From the NCBI RefSeq assembly GCF_014302995.1, contig NZ_CP060295.1, positions 992,001-1,056,000 of the forward strand: a stretch of DNA of 64,000 nt, written 5' to 3'. The notes under the pieces were generated by a model, which saw only the letters and a list, made by a program, of their open reading frames with translations, was not told the DNA's origin and searched no databases. The DNA is from Variovorax sp. PAMC26660 (lineage in GTDB: Bacteria > Pseudomonadota > Gammaproteobacteria > Burkholderiales > Burkholderiaceae_C). Shown here one piece after another: positions 1 to 9,687 of the stretch (position 1 is the stretch's first letter; each line of letters opens with the position of its first letter). The position numbers and the translations under genes were made by a program.

Positions 1-170
1 CAGGCGTCGAGCCGGTCGAAGCGCTTGAACGCGACGCCGGTGTCGTCGTTCAGGAACAGCTCGAGCTTCTCGGTGCGAAGGTCAACCTTTACCACTGTGT
101 AGCGCGGGTCCGCCGCAGCGGACGAAAAGCTCGCGAAGAGAACGGCCAGCGCGAGCAGCAGCTTTTTCAT
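1..170 (-). CDS. Exported DUF2233/phosphodiester glycosidase-like protein, N-terminal part only
   Basis: Only the first 56 codons lie in the window; the gene runs off the left edge. The N-terminus MKKLLLALAVLFASF followed by SSAAA is a typical Sec signal peptide with cleavage near residue 20. The following text (YTVVKVDLRTEKLELFLND, then FKRFDRLDA) resembles the start of DUF2233/phosphodiester glycosidase-like proteins, which often begin the mature chain with a VxxVDL strand. Those proteins are periplasmic or exported and their bacterial substrate is mostly unknown. The dehydrogenase gene upstream ends in a different unit 30 bp away on the same strand. The family call rests on a short stretch and is tentative; the signal peptide and reading frame are clear. 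Confidence 0.55.
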   Translation of the reverse strand, partial: MKKLLLALAVLFASFSSAAADPRYTVVKVDLRTEKLELFLNDDTGVAFKRFDRLDA

Positions 171-200
171 GAAGCGTGTGCGAGCCCTGCGCCCCGCGTA

Positions 201-1232
<1,032 letters not shown>

Positions 1233-1363
1233 GGAAGCGCCCTTGTGAGGTAGATGAGGTGTCGCGGCCGGTTCGGCGCGAAGGCTGGAGAATAACGCCG
1301 CCCTCCGCTACCCAACGAGCTTCAGGGTCGCTCCAAAGGGTCATGGTTGAGGAAGTGCGTGGT

Positions 1364-2026
1364 TCATGGTGTGGCGTTGCCGGCCCGGGCCCCTTGGGCG
1401 TCTTGCTCCTGGTCGAGCAGCGTCGCGCGGCCCACGACATACCCCGGCGCAAGCAGCGCGCCAGGCGCGACGACCGCATTGGCGCCGATGCGCACGCCGT
1501 CGCCCATCAGCGCACCGAACTTCTCGCAGCCCGAGGGCTGCAACGTGCCGCCCTCGCCGCTTCGCACGCGGATGTTCTTGTCGGCGCGCTCGTTGCGGTG
1601 GTTGCAGACGATGCTGCCGGCTTCGAGGTTGACGCCGGCGCCCAGCACCGAATCGCCCACGAAGTTGAAATGCGCGAGCGCCGTGCCCGCGAACACGAAA
1701 GACGACTTCAGCTCGACGCCCGGCCCGATGCTGCAGTTTGCATCGACCCAGTTGCCGCCGCGCAGGTAAGCGCCCGTGGCCACGAAACAGCCGGCGCCGA
1801 GGATCAGCGGCCCCTTGAGCACGGCGCCGGGCTCGATGCGGGCGCTGCGATGGATGGCAATGTCGCCTTCGATGGCGTATTCGCCGGCGGGCAGCGCCGC
1901 CAGCAATTCGCGCACGATCGCATTCGCCTGCATCGGCAGTTCCCAGGGAAGACAGGCACCCCATCGCGCCAGGGGCGACGTGGCAAATCCGACGACGTAG
2001 GCATGGAGGTCGATGGCGTGCGGCAT
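1364..2026 (-). CDS. Left-handed beta-helix (hexapeptide repeat) acyltransferase
   Basis: About 220 residues from the ATG at 2026. An in-frame upstream TTG-type extension to 2098 exists, but it would run into the metG leader. The central part has repeated hexapeptide turns such as [20 protein letters not shown] and [15 protein letters not shown], the signature of the LbetaH fold seen in GlmU C-terminal domains and related nucleotidyl/acetyl transferases. A conserved NHR segment and a [18 protein letters not shown] repeat close the helix. The substrate is unknown; family members transfer acetyl or acyl groups from CoA to sugars or amino acids. It is divergent from metG with 92 bp between the start codons, which must hold both promoters. 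Confidence 0.7.
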   Translation of the reverse strand: MPHAIDLHAYVVGFATSPLARWGACLPWELPMQANAIVRELLAALPAGEYAIEGDIAIHRSARIEPGAVLKGPLILGAGCFVATGAYLRGGNWVDANCSIGPGVELKSSFVFAGTALAHFNFVGDSVLGAGVNLEAGSIVCNHRNERADKNIRVRSGEGGTLQPSGCEKFGALMGDGVRIGANAVVAPGALLAPGYVVGRATLLDQEQDAQGARAGNATP

Positions 2027-2118
2027 GGGGTGATGCTGCCAGCAAACACGCAGACGGACGCCGCCACCTAAAATGCCCGGTTCCCGCAAGTCCGTCACTC
2101 CCGAAAGCGCCCTCCCCG

Positions 2119-4215
2119 ATGTCCGCCCCGCGCAAGCTCTTCGTTACCACCGCCCTGCCGTATGCCAACGGCAAGTTCCATATCGGCCACATGATGGAAT
2201 ACATCCAGGCCGACATCTGGGTGCGGAACCAGCGAATGAATGGCGCCGACGTCAACTTCGTCTGCGCCGACGACGCGCACGGCGCGGCCATCACGATCGC
2301 GGCCGACAAGGCCGGTGTGACGCCGCAGTCCTTCGTGGCCGAGATCGCGGCGGGCCGCAAGCCCTACCTCGACGGCTACTACATCTCGTTCGACAACTGG
2401 CACTCGACCGATGCGCCCGAGAACCACCAGCTCGCGCAGGACATCTACCGCGACCTGCGCGCCAACGGCCTGATTGCCACCAAGAGCGTCGAGCAGTTCT
2501 ACGACCCTGAAAAGGGCATGTTCCTGGCCGACCGCTTCATCAAGGGCGAGTGCCCCAACTGCCACTCGAAGGACCAGTACGGCGACAACTGCGAGGTGTG
2601 CGGTGCCGTGTACGCGCCCACCGAGCTGATCAACCCCTACTCGGCCCTGTCGGGCGCCAAGCCCGAGCTGCGCAGTTCGGAGCATTTCTTCTTCAAGCTG
2701 TCGGACCCGCGCTGCGAGGCCTTCCTGAAGGAATGGACCGCCACGCTCGGCCACGTGCAGTCCGAGGTGCAGAACAAGATCCGCGAATGGCTCTACAAGG
2801 ACGATGAAGGCAAGGGCGGCCTGGGCGACTGGGACATCAGCCGCGACGCGCCCTACTTCGGCATCGAGATTCCCGATGCGCCGGGCAAGTACTTCTACGT
2901 GTGGCTCGACGCACCCGTGGGCTACCTCGCCTCGCTGAAAAACCTGCTCGACAAGCGCTGCATCGAACTGGGCGGCGACGGCATCTCGTACACCGAGTAC
3001 ATGGCCGACCCCGACCTGGAGCAGGTGCACTTCATCGGCAAGGACATCATCACCTTCCACACGCTGTTCTGGCCCGCGATGCTGCACTTCAGCGGCCGCA
3101 AGGCGCCCGATGCCATCTACGTGCACGGGCACCTGACAGTGAGCGGCGAGAAGATGAGCAAGAGCCGCGGCACCGGCATCGACCCGCTCAAGTACCTGTC
3201 GATCGGGCTCGATCCCGAATGGCTGCGCTACTACATCGCAGCCAAGCTCAACGGCCGCAACGAGGACATCGACTTCAACCCCGAGGACTTCGTCGCGCGC
3301 GTCAACAGCGACCTCGTGGGCAAGTACATCAACATCGCCAGCCGTGCGGCGGGGTTTATCGGCAAGCGCTTCGGTGGCCAACTGGGCGAAGTGTCGGCCG
3401 ACGGCGACGCACTGCTGTTCGCGCTGCGCGACGCGGCAACCCAGATCCATTCGCTGTACGACGGCCGCGACTACGCCCGTGCGCTGCGCGAGGTGATGGC
3501 GCTGGCCGACAAGGTGAACGAATACGTCGACCAGAACAAGCCCTGGGAGCTGGCCAAGAAGGAAGGCGCCGAGGCCCGCCTGCACGACGTGTGCACGGTG
3601 TGTATCGAAGCCTTCCGCCTGCTTACGCTGTACCTGAAGCCGGTGCTGCCGGCTCTGGCGGTGAATGTCGAAGCCTTCCTGAAGATTTCACCGCTCGTCT
3701 GGGGCGACGCCGCACAGGCGCTGCCCGCCGGCCACGCCATCGGCGACTACAAGCACCTGATGCAGCGTGCCGATGCCAAGGTGGTCGACAAGCTGTTCGA
3801 TGCGCCCGAGCCTGCCGCTGCCGCGCCGGTCGTCGTGGAAGCACAGGAACTGCCGGGCGGCGAAGCCATCGCGCCCACCATCACCATCGACGACTTCGTG
3901 AAGATCGATCTGCGCATCGCGAAGATCGTGAATTGCGAGAAGGTCGAAGGCTCGACCAAGCTGCTGCGCCTGACGCTGGATGCCGGCGAGGGCAAGACCC
4001 GCAACGTGTTCAGCGGCATCGCCTCGGCCTACCAGCCGGAACAACTCGTGGGCAAGCTCACGGTGCTGGTCGCCAACCTCGCGCCGCGCAAGATGAAGTT
4101 CGGCGTGAGCGAGGGCATGGTGCTGGCCGCGAGCCATGGCGACGAGAAAGCCAATCCGGGCATTCACGTGCTCGAACCGTGGCCAGGTGCAACACCGGGC
4201 ATGCGGGTTCGCTGA
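2119..4215 (+). CDS. metG: Methionine--tRNA ligase
   Basis: 698 residues, the length of a full MetG with its C-terminal tRNA-binding extension. It charges tRNA-Met with methionine using ATP in the cytoplasm. The class I signature HIGH lies at residues 21–24 after the LPYANG motif, and KMSKS at 345–349. A zinc knuckle is seen at C145/C148 and C158/C161, the type-1 MetG zinc domain. The end of the protein (about 590–698) is an EMAP II/Trbp111-like OB fold beginning [14 protein letters not shown], which promotes dimerisation and tRNA binding. The ATG at 2119 precedes the expected [16 protein letters not shown] start. A small lipoprotein gene follows after 10 bp. Confidence 0.97.
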   Translation: MSAPRKLFVTTALPYANGKFHIGHMMEYIQADIWVRNQRMNGADVNFVCADDAHGAAITIAADKAGVTPQSFVAEIAAGRKPYLDGYYISFDNWHSTDAPENHQLAQDIYRDLRANGLIATKSVEQFYDPEKGMFLADRFIKGECPNCHSKDQYGDNCEVCGAVYAPTELINPYSALSGAKPELRSSEHFFFKLSDPRCEAFLKEWTATLGHVQSEVQNKIREWLYKDDEGKGGLGDWDISRDAPYFGIEIPDAPGKYFYVWLDAPVGYLASLKNLLDKRCIELGGDGISYTEYMADPDLEQVHFIGKDIITFHTLFWPAMLHFSGRKAPDAIYVHGHLTVSGEKMSKSRGTGIDPLKYLSIGLDPEWLRYYIAAKLNGRNEDIDFNPEDFVARVNSDLVGKYINIASRAAGFIGKRFGGQLGEVSADGDALLFALRDAATQIHSLYDGRDYARALREVMALADKVNEYVDQNKPWELAKKEGAEARLHDVCTVCIEAFRLLTLYLKPVLPALAVNVEAFLKISPLVWGDAAQALPAGHAIGDYKHLMQRADAKVVDKLFDAPEPAAAAPVVVEAQELPGGEAIAPTITIDDFVKIDLRIAKIVNCEKVEGSTKLLRLTLDAGEGKTRNVFSGIASAYQPEQLVGKLTVLVANLAPRKMKFGVSEGMVLAASHGDEKANPGIHVLEPWPGATPGMRVR

Positions 4216-4225
4216 GCGTTACGCC

Positions 4226-4438
4226 ATGCAGCGCCGCTCGCCCCTGCTGTTGATCGCGATCCTGTCGCTTGCGGTGGCAACGCTCGGCGGCTGCGCAGTG
4301 GTGAGTGTGGCGGGCACTGCGGTGAGCGTGGGTGCCAGCGCCGTCGGGCTGGCAGCCGACGCGGCCATCGGCACCGTGCGCATCACCGGCAAGGCCGTGG
4401 GTGCCGCGGCCGATGCGGTGATTCCCGACAGCCAGTAA
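4226..4438 (+). CDS. Small predicted lipoprotein
   Basis: 70 residues from the ATG at 4226. The first 15 residues after MQRRSP are hydrophobic and end in the lipobox LGGC at about residue 24, so lipid modification and signal peptidase II cleavage are expected. The mature part is a short run of small residues (VSVAGTAVSVGASAVGLAADA) that looks like a glycine/alanine amphipathic helix, ending AVIPDSQ. Homologues are common in Comamonadaceae as a hypothetical partner following metG. It starts 10 bp after the metG stop and is probably co-transcribed. No function can be assigned. Confidence 0.75.
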   Translation: MQRRSPLLLIAILSLAVATLGGCAVVSVAGTAVSVGASAVGLAADAAIGTVRITGKAVGAAADAVIPDSQ

Positions 4439-4454
4439 GCCACCCAGCAGAGGC

Positions 4455-6167
4455 TCAGTCCGCCAAGCCCAGCCGGGCGACGTGCGGCGGCGTGTGCAGC
4501 GCCTTTTCCTTGCGCACGAAGGCGGATCGCAACGCGCGATGCGGCTCGCTCGCGTCGAAGAAATTGCGGCGCATGTGCGCCAGTTCTTCATCGCGGTATT
4601 GCTGCAGCGGCTTCGCTGATTCGCCCTGCGCTCGCGCCGCTTTCTTTTTCTCGATGCGCGCGGCCAGGTCGGGTGAGGCGGCCAGTTGCGCGGCCAGCCG
4701 GGCCACTTCATCGCCCAGTTCTTCCGGTGCGGCTTGCAGCACACGTTCGGCCATGCCGAGTTCGACAGCTCGCTTCGCGCTCACGGGCAAAGCCGATTGG
4801 ATGAGGCGCTGCGCCTCGCTCTCGCCCACGCGGCGCGGCAGGGTGTAGGTCCAGTATTCGGAGCCGTGCAGGCCCATCAGCGTGTAGTGCGGGTTGAGCA
4901 CGGCGCCATCGCGGCACCAGACCTCGTCCGCCGCCAGCGCGAGCATCACGCCGCCCGCGGCCGCATTGCCGCCCAGTGCGGACACGGTGAGCCGGTCGGT
5001 GGTGGTGAGCACCGCTTCGACCAGGTCGTTCATCGCGTGGATGTTGGCCCACGATTCCTCGGCCGGATCGTCGGCCGCCTCGATCACGTTGAGATGGATG
5101 CCGTTGGAGAAGAAATCGCGCATGCCGCCCAGCACCAGCACCGAGGTCGGGCGCGTCTTCGCGAAGCGGTAGGCCTCCAGCAGGCGCCGGCATTGCACGG
5201 TGCTCATCGCGCCACCGGGGAATGAAAAGTTCAGCACGCCGACCGCGCCGTTCTCGCTGTAGCGGATGTCGGTCCAGGTACGCCGGTCGGCGGGCAATTG
5301 CAGCGGTACCGGCACTTCGGGCACCTCGAAGGGAAGCAGGTCACCGAGCGCCTCGACGGCCGACAGCTTGTAGCTGGGAAGCGCCGAACCGGGCTCGCGC
5401 CAGGGGCGCAGTTGCGAGATCCACACCGCGCCATCGACGGTCGCACGGCAGATGGCGCCGGCACGGCAGGCAATCAGTGCACCGGGCACGCCGCGCAATT
5501 CATCCTCGGGGTGGCCGCCGTGCAGGTACCACTTCTCGCCGAGCAGTTCGTCGAGCACGCCGGGTTGCGAATCGGCTGCGCGCAACTGGCGCAGCACCGA
5601 TTCGGTCGATTGCGTGGCCCAGTCGATGCGGCGTTCGGCCTGCTTCATGAACGGGCGCCAGCCGGTGGCAAGGTCCGCGGCCTTCTGCCGCTTGGGCTTG
5701 TATTTGCCGGAGGCGAAGCGTTCCACGGCCAGCAGCACCGCGTCGATGGCGGCATCGGCCACCTCGCCGCGATAAAGGTCGCTCTTGCCGGCCAGCGGCG
5801 GCACCTTCAGCGGCGACCAGGCCCAGACATCGCCCGCGTCCATTTCGGCGACGGCTTCGAGCACCGTCACGCCCCAGCTTTCCACGCCGCCCTGCAGCGT
5901 CCAGTCGAGCGACGACGGGCCCCGGTCGCCCGGTGGGCCGGGGTGGACGATCAGGCAGGTGTGGGCGGTCCAGACGTCCTCGGGGATCGCGGTGGTCAGC
6001 ATCGGCGCCACGATGAGCTGGGGCGAATGCCGGCGGACGGCTTCGCGCAGGGCGTCGTCATTGCCCAGGGCCAGTTCCACGCCGACGGTGTGGCCGCGGT
6101 CCTGGAGTTCGGCCAGAACCCGTTGCGTCAGGCTGTTGAACGCGCTTGCGACAAGCAGGATGTGCAT
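4455..6167 (-). CDS. hypX: Hydrogenase maturation protein HypX/HoxX (formyltransferase–enoyl-CoA hydratase fusion)
   Basis: 570 residues with two domains. Residues 1–270 are a formyltransferase-like domain with the active-site segment starting at H75 (HPGPPGDRGPSSLDW), which is diagnostic of HypX. Residues 280–570 are a crotonase fold with an oxyanion-hole GG pair (LGGNAAAGG). Characterised HypX proteins use N10-formyl-tetrahydrofolate and CoA to make formyl-CoA, which the second domain decarbonylates to CO, the carbonyl ligand of [NiFe]-hydrogenases under aerobic conditions. No hydrogenase structural or hyp genes are in this window, so the partner must be elsewhere or absent. Start at 6167 gives the expected MHILLVASAFNS beginning. 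It is divergent from the SulP gene across a 146-bp AT-richer region. Confidence 0.88.
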   Translation of the reverse strand: MHILLVASAFNSLTQRVLAELQDRGHTVGVELALGNDDALREAVRRHSPQLIVAPMLTTAIPEDVWTAHTCLIVHPGPPGDRGPSSLDWTLQGGVESWGVTVLEAVAEMDAGDVWAWSPLKVPPLAGKSDLYRGEVADAAIDAVLLAVERFASGKYKPKRQKAADLATGWRPFMKQAERRIDWATQSTESVLRQLRAADSQPGVLDELLGEKWYLHGGHPEDELRGVPGALIACRAGAICRATVDGAVWISQLRPWREPGSALPSYKLSAVEALGDLLPFEVPEVPVPLQLPADRRTWTDIRYSENGAVGVLNFSFPGGAMSTVQCRRLLEAYRFAKTRPTSVLVLGGMRDFFSNGIHLNVIEAADDPAEESWANIHAMNDLVEAVLTTTDRLTVSALGGNAAAGGVMLALAADEVWCRDGAVLNPHYTLMGLHGSEYWTYTLPRRVGESEAQRLIQSALPVSAKRAVELGMAERVLQAAPEELGDEVARLAAQLAASPDLAARIEKKKAARAQGESAKPLQQYRDEELAHMRRNFFDASEPHRALRSAFVRKEKALHTPPHVARLGLAD

Positions 6168-6313
6168 CGGGACGCCCTTGGTAATGTTGGTGTCTAAATG
6201 TCAATTAATGTCAAAAATGTATCTGGATCTTCCGTTTCGGATAAGTTGATCGAAAGTTCGCATGAAGGGTTGCTGAGAGGGCCCTCGGGGCGCGCAGGCC
6301 ACAATGACCGCCC
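6168..6313. promoter_or_regulatory. Divergent intergenic region with ~10-bp phased ATGT(C) repeats
   Basis: This 146-bp gap separates the start codons of hypX (-) and the SulP gene (+) and must serve both. It is clearly more AT-rich than its surroundings between 6185 and 6250. Three copies of ATGT start at 6198, 6208 and 6217, about one helical turn apart, the first two extended as ATGTCAA. Such phasing is compatible with a regulator binding one face of the helix. No convincing sigma-70 pair was found, so promoter positions are not assigned. Confidence 0.35.
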
Positions 6314-7999
6314 ATGCAATCGCCGTTGAACATCACCCGCTTCCGTCCACGCCTGATGGACGCGCTTGCCGGTTACAACCGCGAACGCTTTTTCAAGGAC
6401 CTGGGTGCGGGCGCCACAGTCGGCATCGTGGCGCTGCCGCTGGCGATGGCCTTTGCCATCGCGTCGGGGCTGAAGCCCGAGGCGGGCATCTGGACGGCGA
6501 TCATCGCGGGCTTCCTGATCTCGCTGCTGGGCGGCTCGGCAGTGCAGATCGGCGGGCCGGCCGGCGCCTTCATCGTGATCGTCTACGGCATCGTCGAGCG
6601 CTATGGCGTGGCGAACCTGCTGATCTCGACCGCCTGCGCGGGTGTGCTGCTGTTCATGGCGGGGCTGTTCGGGCTGGGGCGGCTGGTGCGCTTCGTGCCG
6701 CTGTCGATCGTGGTGGGCTTCACCAACGGCATTGCGGTGCTGATCCTGCTGTCGCAGTTGAAGGACCTGCTGGGGCTGTCGGTGGCGAAGATGCCGGCGG
6801 ACGTGTTCTCGCAACTGCATGCAATGGCACTGCAGATCGGCACCTTCAACCCCTATGCCTTCGCGCTCGGGGTGGTGTGCGTGGCCGGCCTGCTGGTGTG
6901 GCCGCTGCTGCTGCGCGTCGAGTCGAAGGTGGGCCATGCGGTGCATCGCGTGGTGGGCCGGGTGGCGCGCTCCCGCGCGGTGCAGGCGGGTGCGCGCCTG
7001 CCGGGGCCGATCGTCGCGCTGGTCACGCTCACGCTGGTGTCCTACGGCTTCGAGCTGCCGGTGGAAACCATCGGCACGCGCTTCGGCGGCATTCCCGAAG
7101 GCGTGCCGGCCTTTGCGCTGCCCGACTTCTCATGGGAGACGGTCAAGCAGCTCGTGACGCCGACGCTGACCATCGCGCTGCTCGGCGCCATCGAGTCGCG
7201 GCTGTGCGCGCGCGTGGCGGACCAGATCAGCGGCCAGCCGCGCCACGACCCGAACCAGGAGCTGATGGCACAAGGCATCGCGAACATCGTCACACCCTTC
7301 TTCGGCGGCATGCCGGCCACCGGCACCATCGCGCGCACGGTGACCAACATCCGCTCGGGCGGCAATTCACCGATCGCGGGCATCGTGCATGCGATCACGC
7401 TGCTGGTCGTGGTGCTGCTGGCGGCGCCGCTCGCGCGCCATGTGCCGCTGGCGGTGCTGGCGGGCATCCTGGTGTTCGTGGGGCTGAACATGGGCGAGTG
7501 GCGCGAATTCACGCCGGGCCAGTTGCGCCACTTCAGCCGGCACTACCGGCTGCTGATGCTGGGCACCTTCTTCCTGACGGTCGTGTTCGACCTGACGGTG
7601 GCGGTGCAGGTGGGCATCGTGCTGGCGTGCGCGCTGTTCATCCGGCGCATGAGCGGCCTCTTCAGCGTCGAGCTGGTGACGCTGCAGCCGCCGGTGCTGA
7701 CCTACCGGATCTACGGCGCGCTGTTCTTCGGTGCGGCCGCCAAGCTCGACGAGGCGGTGAACGCGGCCGAGCGCGCGCCGCGCGGCATGACGGTGGTGCT
7801 GGACGCCACGCACCTGATCTACCTGGATGCCACGGGGATCGATGCGTTGCGGCAGTTGCACCGGGCGGTGCTGGCGCGCGACGGGCTGCTGCGCGTGGAG
7901 TCGCTGCAACCGCAGCCGCGCGAGGTGATCGAGCGCTCGGGCTTCGCGGCGGAGCTGGTGGCCGGCCGGCCGGGAGCGCCGCCAGCGGAAGAAAGCTAA
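6314..7999 (+). CDS. SulP-family (SLC26) anion transporter with STAS domain
   Basis: 561 residues. The N-terminal 420 residues contain roughly 12 hydrophobic segments. They include the SulP landmarks DLGAGATVGIVALPLAMAFA near residue 30, IGGPAGAFIV in the TM3 region, and the family repeat PATGTIARTVTNIRSG near residue 340. A cytoplasmic STAS domain occupies about 440–550 (VVLDATHLIYLDATGIDAL). Family members import sulfate, bicarbonate or C4-dicarboxylates; the substrate is not decided by sequence. Its stop codon overlaps the stop of the convergent lipoprotein gene by 2 bp, so no room for a separate terminator exists. Confidence 0.88.
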   Translation: MQSPLNITRFRPRLMDALAGYNRERFFKDLGAGATVGIVALPLAMAFAIASGLKPEAGIWTAIIAGFLISLLGGSAVQIGGPAGAFIVIVYGIVERYGVANLLISTACAGVLLFMAGLFGLGRLVRFVPLSIVVGFTNGIAVLILLSQLKDLLGLSVAKMPADVFSQLHAMALQIGTFNPYAFALGVVCVAGLLVWPLLLRVESKVGHAVHRVVGRVARSRAVQAGARLPGPIVALVTLTLVSYGFELPVETIGTRFGGIPEGVPAFALPDFSWETVKQLVTPTLTIALLGAIESRLCARVADQISGQPRHDPNQELMAQGIANIVTPFFGGMPATGTIARTVTNIRSGGNSPIAGIVHAITLLVVVLLAAPLARHVPLAVLAGILVFVGLNMGEWREFTPGQLRHFSRHYRLLMLGTFFLTVVFDLTVAVQVGIVLACALFIRRMSGLFSVELVTLQPPVLTYRIYGALFFGAAAKLDEAVNAAERAPRGMTVVLDATHLIYLDATGIDALRQLHRAVLARDGLLRVESLQPQPREVIERSGFAAELVAGRPGAPPAEES

Positions 8000-8502
8000 G
8001 GCGCTTCGGTGCCGCGATCGGGCGAGGAGCCGCTGCGCAGCACGCGCTGGTCGTCGTTCAGCGTGGCAGTGAACACCATTGGTGAATTCGGCGGCTGCAC
8101 CCAGCGCCATTCCCATTCGGTCTCGCGCTTGAGCGCATAGGGCGTGACCTTGGCAGGCTTGCCGAGCAGCTTGCGCAGTTCTTCCATCGGCATGCCGGGC
8201 TGCACTTTGGCGAAGTTCTCGGGCGTGAGCACCTGTCGCAGCGCGCTCATCTTGCCGTCAGCGCCGATGGTGATCATGTAGTTCTTCTGGCCCTGGGGCT
8301 GGCGGTTGTACTCGAACACGCGGCCCCTGTTCGGGGCGTCCCAGACGTTCTCGGGTTCGCCGAACCGGGCGCGCACATCGGCCTCGGTCGACACGCCTTC
8401 TTCAAGCTCGCTGATGTTCTTGCGGTCGCAGCCTGCGAGGCCGATCACCACCGCCAAAAGCCCCGTTGCCATGCCGATCTGCCACAGTCGCCGTTGCCTC
8501 AT
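7996..8502 (-). CDS. BamE/SmpA-like outer membrane lipoprotein
   Basis: 168 residues from the ATG at 8502. The N-terminus has a hydrophobic segment and lipobox (LAGC at about residues 22–25). The mature part contains two repeats of the type STEADVRARFGEPENVW and PMEELRKLLGKPAKVT, the helix-turn pattern of SmpA/OmlA (BamE-like) domains, which sit on the periplasmic side of the outer membrane. BamE proper is about 110 residues with one domain, so this is more likely a relative with duplicated motifs than the BAM subunit. The reading frame stays open far upstream on the opposite strand of scpA and nadB, but only this portion looks like a protein. Confidence 0.72.
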   Translation of the reverse strand: MRQRRLWQIGMATGLLAVVIGLAGCDRKNISELEEGVSTEADVRARFGEPENVWDAPNRGRVFEYNRQPQGQKNYMITIGADGKMSALRQVLTPENFAKVQPGMPMEELRKLLGKPAKVTPYALKRETEWEWRWVQPPNSPMVFTATLNDDQRVLRSGSSPDRGTEAP

Positions 8503-8541
8503 GCCGTCCCCGGTAAAATTCGCGCCATAAAGGTTCAGTCT

Positions 8542-8748
8542 ATGTCCATCTTCAACCGCCCCCACTACTCTTCCGAGATCACCAATTTCATCGAGGAGAT
8601 GAAAGAAAAGAAGCCGACGCTGGAAGCCGAACAGCGCGCCGGCCGCGCCCTGCTGTGGGACAAGAACCTCGACCGCGGCCTGCTGGAGGAATACAGCGAA
8701 GCCCGCGTGCCGATGCAGCCGTACGTCTACCAGACCCAGGCCAAGTAA
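8542..8748 (+). CDS. DUF3460 family small protein
   Basis: 68 residues starting at the ATG at 8542, which gives MSIFNRPHYSSEITNFIEEM. It is a soluble, charged peptide that matches the DUF3460 family of betaproteobacteria, found next to scpA in many Burkholderiales. No catalytic motif is visible. The gene starts 40 bp upstream-divergent from the BamE-like lipoprotein and ends 75 bp before scpA. Function unknown; the fixed position before scpA suggests a role connected with chromosome maintenance or shared expression, which is inference. Confidence 0.8.
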   Translation: MSIFNRPHYSSEITNFIEEMKEKKPTLEAEQRAGRALLWDKNLDRGLLEEYSEARVPMQPYVYQTQAK

Positions 8749-8797
8749 TCCGGCAATGCCGAATCGGCATCTGACGCCCGTCCGCATTGCGCATGCC

Positions 8798-8813
8798 GCT
8801 ATTAAAAAGATAG
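8798..8813 (+). repeat. Copy 1 of a 16-bp AT-rich palindromic motif, GCTATTAAAAAGATAG
   Basis: The motif GCTATTAAAAAGATAG lies 10 bp upstream of the scpA start codon. It is a short inverted repeat (CTAT/ATAG) with a poly-A centre, conspicuous in this GC-rich sequence. A second copy with 15 of 16 identical bases is at 45250–45265 on the other strand. Similar motifs are frequent between genes in Comamonadaceae genomes. Confidence 0.6.
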
Positions 8814-8823
8814 TGATCATTCG

Positions 8824-9660
8824 ATGAGCAGCGACGAGGACAACGGCAGGCTGGTGGTCGCCATGCCCGATGTGGTCGACCAGGTCGCGCTCGCGAGGCT
8901 CTATGGCGAGCCGCTGTTCGCGATGCCGAAGGACCTGTACATCCCGCCCGAGGCGTTGCAGGTGTTCCTGGAGGCCTTCGAAGGCCCGCTGGACTTGCTG
9001 CTCTACCTGATCCGCAAGCAGAACTTCAACATCCTCGACATCCCGATGGCGGGGCTCACGCGGCAGTACCTGAGCTACGTCGACGAAATCCGCCAAACGA
9101 ACCTCGAACTCGCGGCCGAGTACCTGCTGATGGCCGCGATGCTGATCGAGATCAAGTCGCGCATGCTGCTGCCGCCCAAGAAGGTGGCCGACGGCGAAGA
9201 GGCCGAAGACCCGCGCGCCGAACTGGTTCGCCGCCTGATGGAGTACGAGCAGACCAAGCTGCAGGCCGCCGCCATCAGCGCCCTGCCGACCTACGGCCGC
9301 GACTTCTGGAAGGGGCAGGTCTACATCGAGCAATCGCTCAAGCCGCGCTTTCCCGATGTGGACGTGATCGAGCTGCGCGACGCGTGGGCCGACATCATGA
9401 AGCGCGCCAAGCTCGTGCAGCACCACAAGATCTCGCGCGAAGAGCTCAACGTGCGCGAGCACATGAGCATCGTGCTGCGCCACCTGCAGGGGCAGCGCTT
9501 CGTCGAATTCGAGAAGCTGTTCGACGTGTCGCGCGGCGCGCCGGTGCTGATCGTCACCTTCATCGCGATGCTCGAGCTGGCGAAGGAAACGCTGATCGAC
9601 ATCACCCAGGCCGAAGCCTTCGCCCCCATCTACGTGCGGCTGGCCTACTCGCCGGCCTGA
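8824..9660 (+). CDS. scpA: Segregation and condensation protein A
   Basis: 278 residues. ScpA is the kleisin that bridges the SMC heads and, with ScpB, compacts and helps segregate the chromosome. The conserved N-terminal segment FEGPLDLLLYLIRKQNFNI (about residues 51–70) and the helical LAAEYLLMAAMLIEIKSRMLLP segment identify it; the C-terminal winged helix lies at about 215–275. A ~45-residue leader precedes the family core. No scpB is next to it in this window. nadB follows after 27 bp, so the two are probably co-transcribed. Confidence 0.92.
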   Translation: MSSDEDNGRLVVAMPDVVDQVALARLYGEPLFAMPKDLYIPPEALQVFLEAFEGPLDLLLYLIRKQNFNILDIPMAGLTRQYLSYVDEIRQTNLELAAEYLLMAAMLIEIKSRMLLPPKKVADGEEAEDPRAELVRRLMEYEQTKLQAAAISALPTYGRDFWKGQVYIEQSLKPRFPDVDVIELRDAWADIMKRAKLVQHHKISREELNVREHMSIVLRHLQGQRFVEFEKLFDVSRGAPVLIVTFIAMLELAKETLIDITQAEAFAPIYVRLAYSPA

Positions 9661-9687
9661 CCCCCTCCCTACTTCGAGAATTCCGCC

